Of a stretch of 14,424 bases of DNA, positions 9,601-14,424 are shown one piece after another. The notes beneath the pieces were generated by a model, which ran no database searches, was not told the DNA's origin, and was given only the letters and a program-made list of their open reading frames with translations. Position numbers and translations under genes: made by a program. The first letter of the stretch is position 1; every line of letters starts with the position of its first letter. Source of the stretch: Amoebophrya sp. AT5.2 (lineage: Eukaryota; Sar; Dinophyceae; Syndiniales; Amoebophryaceae); NCBI GenBank assembly GCA_005223375.1, contig RXOD01005381.1, forward strand, positions 1 to 14,424. The letters are read 5' to 3'.

Positions 9601-10322
9601 TGAAGAACCTGGAGAAGCGGCAGCAGGTGGCCGAAAAGGATTTGCAGAACCTGACCGCGGAGGACTCCAACCTGCAGGCGGCCGTGGAGCAGACCAACGT
9701 CCGCGTGCGCAAGTTCGTAGAGGAGCAGATACGGGTGTTCAAGTCCGAGGAGGCGGAGAAGATTTTCGAGCTGAAGCAGAAGCAGCAGCACGCGGAGACG
9801 GAGACGCACCGGATTTTCGAGAAGTTTTCCACCCAGGTGTTCGAGAAGCTGCTGGGGGTGGAAACCGGGTCGAAAAACGAGCTGAAAGCGGTGAAGGACG
9901 GCTGCGGAAAGGGCGTGGAAAACCTGAAGCTGAAGGTGCTCGAGCTGGAGACGAAAATCGCCAGCCAGATCGAGGGAGTGGAAAAGCAGTGCGTCAGCCT
10001 GATGGCGGCAGTTGGGGGAAGCAGCAGCCAACACCAATTCACCCCCAGCGCACGCGGGAGCGGTGACGGCAACGGTGCCAGCACTCACACCACCAGCAAC
10101 AGCTTCATGTCGCCGACAAGCATCGGGAACAACGCGGCGCGGAACGGGGTTTCCGGATACCCGAAGTCACCGGTCACGGGGACGAATCTGTTGGGGAGCT
10201 CGCGCGGCCGCGACGGAACAACTTCGGTAGGGGGCTTCTACCCGCACGTGGTGGGCGGAGCCAATTCCTCGTTGAACTCGCCATCGATTGCGGGAGCCGC
10301 TTCGCCGGGACGGTACATGTAG
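6632..10322 (+). CDS. Long coiled-coil protein, function unknown, 4 exons
   Basis: Exons by my reading are 6632-7108, 7478-8887, 8984-9289 and 9504-10322; every junction is GT-AG and phase 0, giving 1003 aa. ATG 6632 follows an in-frame TAA at 6611. Residues 1-about 140 are Ser/Asn/Gly-rich and probably disordered (GGGLSVGGGGGQ near 108-119), ending in KFSLLYRDVLDC. Residues about 160-897 are almost unbroken coiled coil rich in Lys, Glu and Leu, with few Pro or Gly. Residues about 898-1003 are a low-complexity Ser/Gly/Asn/Thr tail ending PGRYM. There is no signal peptide, membrane segment or catalytic motif. I do not recognise the family. A structural role in cytoskeleton, basal body or axoneme is conceivable by architecture and by the DRC4 neighbour, but is only inference. 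Exons show a strong preference for G/C-ending codons. Confidence 0.85.
7109..7477 (+). other. Intron 1 of the coiled-coil gene (369 nt), repeat-bearing
   Basis: The donor is GTACCA at 7109, similar to the GTACCA and GTACCT donors of neighbouring genes, and the acceptor is GCCAG ending at 7477. The join reads CASH then VLRSKEEFQEKY in frame. About 60% of the intron is occupied by two copies of an imperfectly palindromic repeat. Confidence 0.7.
7227..7432 (+). repeat. Two direct copies of an imperfectly palindromic repeat of about 80 nt
   Basis: Copy 1 (7227-7307) and copy 2 (7349-7432) share ATGATGACCCA, CTTCAAAGTTCTCTGAC, GAGGATGAAGAGACAAA and CACAGATCTGCACCAGAAC, with few substitutions and one 3-nt indel; the period is 122 nt. 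Within each copy, CTTCAAAGTTCT near the start can pair with AGAACTGAAG at the end, leaving a 2-nt bulge, so each copy resembles a small element with terminal inverted repeats. A weak third copy start (ATGATGCGCCACTC) lies near 7177. Confidence 0.9.
9290..9503 (+). other. Intron 3 of the coiled-coil gene (214 nt)
   Basis: The donor is GTAGTC after GGTCAG, the acceptor is CGCAAG. The coding frame stays open for a while into the intron, but the hydrophobic Leu/Val/Pro-rich translation breaks the coiled coil, whereas joining GGQ to VSSLAQKQEAAAKD restores it. Intron 2 of this gene (8888-8983, 96 nt) is similarly bounded by GTAAAT and ATACAG. Confidence 0.75.
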
Positions 10323-10970
10323 ATGGTTGGTTTCGTGAGAGGACTGCTTCACAATGCGTAGCCAGCGTTGTACTAGCTATTCTCCGCAAGCGCAGCCGCA
10401 GCCGTCAACGTCTAGTACGTACCTATTGTACTTATCCGTGGTGAGCTCTCCGGTTGTTCCCGGCTTTGGCCCAGTTTCCGTTTATTTCCCATCGCCCCCG
10501 TATTCTCGTACGGGCCCGCTACGGTGGCTGCCAAGACTCTTATTTTGCATCTATCTTTATTCTTGCACACCATGCGGCATCAGATTCGCCAAGCCGACTG
10601 AGACGCAGACAACGATGGCGCCGGGAAGTCTCTACTTCTCAGAACAGCGCTCGTCCACGAACAGCAGTCGCAACGAGAATGGTGTGGACTGAAACGTCCG
10701 GGATCGAAGACCGCATTGGGGTTGAACCAATATATAAATTAGTGACCACGCCGCAGGCCGGAATTCAGACAGACTTGATGGCAGAATTTTGAGTAACACA
10801 CAAGGTGACGCACGTTGGTGCGGAAGTGATCAGTAAAACGCAAGACAGTCGTAGCATATGATGATTGGCGCTATTAAGATGAATCGAGGCACCATTTTGC
10901 GCTTGCGTGTTCGCGCTTTTCTTTGCGCAGCACGGATTATTTTGCATAGAGACCGCATGTCGACTTCGTA

Positions 10971-11089
10971 CGAGTCAAAAATAATGAATTTATCTGACTG
11001 TACATGTACAAAGTTAAAGACATTGAAGAGAGTTGTCACCGACATTTTCACCATGTTTGGGAATTGGGACCGAATCAAAAACAATGAAT
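10971..11089 (+). repeat. 19-nt near-identical words exactly 100 nt apart
   Basis: CGAGTCAAAAATAATGAAT (10971-10989) recurs as CGAATCAAAAACAATGAAT (11071-11089) with two transitions. The sequence between does not align as a tandem unit, so a chance match in AT-rich DNA is possible. Confidence 0.35.
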
Positions 11090-11518
11090 GAGAAAGTGAA
11101 CCAGCGTGGTGGCGAGGTAGGTAGCGCGGAGCTGGGTGGCAGTATATCGCCAATGGTTCTGGAAGTGTCATCGCCCAAACGGATCGCGAAGCAACAAATA
11201 GCAAAGTCGGCCTTTTTTTTTGGTCCCACGGCATTGCATCCTCGTCCGGTTTGAGAGCGTAGGTCAGATACTGAAGATTTACACAGAAGTTGATTTACGC
11301 GTCTGGCTTTTTTCTGGCCGTACCATTGAGCGGACTAGCACTAGCCACGTATCAACGCGGAAGAAAGACAAGGAGCGCTACTAAGGAGCTCGCTGCGTGT
11401 ACAGCTACAGCCACAGTTATAGCTTGCCTTTCTTTTCAACAGGTCAGTCTCACACGTTTTCTTACGCCCGCATCTCCAAGGTCCGTCGTGTAAGAAAGCC
11501 CATAGAAGATACGTCGCG

Positions 11519-11540
11519 TGTTCGTTGATTCGTTCGAGCT
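11519..11540 (+). repeat. Dispersed 22-nt repeat, copy 2
   Basis: Matches 21 of 22 bases of 2469-2490 in the same orientation, in the spacer upstream of the kinase gene. Confidence 0.5.
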
Positions 11541-12106
11541 GAGAATGGGATTTTCGCCCGTAGCACACCGTGCCTCGTTGTGACGCCCACGCAGACCGCG
11601 TGGCGTTCCTGCGGCGCGTTTGCAGCTGCGACATTGCTGCGCTGATAAATGTAGATCCCGAGAGCCGCGGTAGGCGGACAAGGCCGCGAATACCGCTACG
11701 GAGACCCCAAACCAAATTGTCTGCGCGGCAGATGGCACGCCGTTTTCCATTACATTCGAGTGCAGCGCAGCTTTTCCGGAATACCACCACGAGGGGGCCT
11801 GTCTACACCTAGATGCGGTCGCTGCGAAAGATGGTTGTCTTTGTTAACGTCGACGAGCAGAAGCTTTGTAGAAGCACTCGCGACTGGAGCAGGCAGGCGC
11901 CAGCGCCTTCGTCGGCAGCGGACGTGACGCACCCGCCGTAGCCAACATCGTGGTGCTGCGGCTTCGTCGTGCCTCAGTTTCTGCTTCCGCGTCTCATAAG
12001 CCGTACGCTGTTGGGGGTTTGGCTTTGGCGTCCACTGTCCATCGCCGGAATAGCAGTATTGGCTGGAAAGTGAAGGTAACCTCTAGTGGCGCAGCGGAGG
12101 CGGACC

Positions 12107-14424
<2,318 letters not shown>

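Larger units (their letters stand above)
10323..12106. other. Spacer of about 1.8 kb, no gene recognised
   Basis: Short frames of up to about 150 codons occur on both strands, but none has the codon bias of the real exons or a recognisable motif. The region should contain the 3' UTR of the coiled-coil gene and the promoter/5' UTR of the kinase gene. I see no convincing tRNA, snRNA or polyadenylation signal. It carries copy 2 of the dispersed 22-nt repeat and a short repeat pair 100 nt apart. Confidence 0.5.

Noticed and set aside
9159..10088. Minus-strand open frame of 309 codons, Leu/Arg-rich
   Set aside because: Antisense shadow of the third and fourth coiled-coil exons and intron 3; no family resemblance.
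10830..11234. Minus-strand frame of 134 codons in the kinase-upstream spacer
   Set aside because: No recognisable motif, irregular composition and no coding bias.
11936..11944. CCGTAGCCA, identical to the first bases of the dinoflagellate spliced leader as I recall it
   Set aside because: Only nine bases match before the sequence diverges; a 9-nt match is not unlikely by chance in about 14 kb on two strands, so it is not evidence of a relic spliced leader.

Overview
The window is eukaryotic nuclear DNA. Four protein genes, all on the + strand, are broken by short introns, most of them GT-AG. Exons are rich in G/C at third codon positions and introns and spacers are more AT-rich. The ciliary protein DRC4 shows that the organism builds motile cilia or flagella. 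The shared gene orientation, the short introns and the style of the first protein (a Thr/Ser run followed by an RRALQ motif before a beta-rich ectodomain segment) suggest a protist of the alveolate kind, possibly in or near the dinoflagellate or syndinian lineage. That placement is an inference; no rRNA or other phylogenetic marker is present.

Layout. (1) 2-952 is the 3' end of a single-pass membrane protein gene that runs in from the left edge; its cytoplasmic tail carries a Lys-Gly repeat encoded by a 50-nt polypurine tract. (2) 953-2933 is spacer with no recognisable gene. (3) 2934-5902 is a complete eight-exon gene for DRC4/GAS8 of the nexin-dynein regulatory complex, about 473 aa. (4) 5903-6631 is spacer or 3' UTR with a 24-nt direct repeat at a 60-nt period and a hairpin between the copies. 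(5) 6632-10322 is a complete four-exon gene for an unrecognised coiled-coil protein of about 1003 aa; its first intron holds two copies of an imperfectly palindromic repeat of about 80 nt. (6) 10323-12106 is spacer with no supported gene. (7) 12107 to the right edge is the SNF1/AMPK alpha kinase gene, with the complete catalytic domain, a UBA-like/autoinhibitory region and the start of the KA1 domain; its stop lies outside the window.

The genes do not form an operon-like functional unit. DRC4 and the long coiled-coil protein could both be cytoskeletal or axonemal, but only DRC4 is identified by family sequence. The most interesting signal is in the kinase gene: two introns are bounded by short direct repeats (8 nt exact and 9 nt with one mismatch) and have G-rich starts and C-rich ends. 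One of them has no good GT donor. This resembles introns made by insertion of mobile introner elements with target-site duplication. Exon joins were worked out by hand from reading-frame phase and recalled family sequence, so exact junctions still need RNA evidence.
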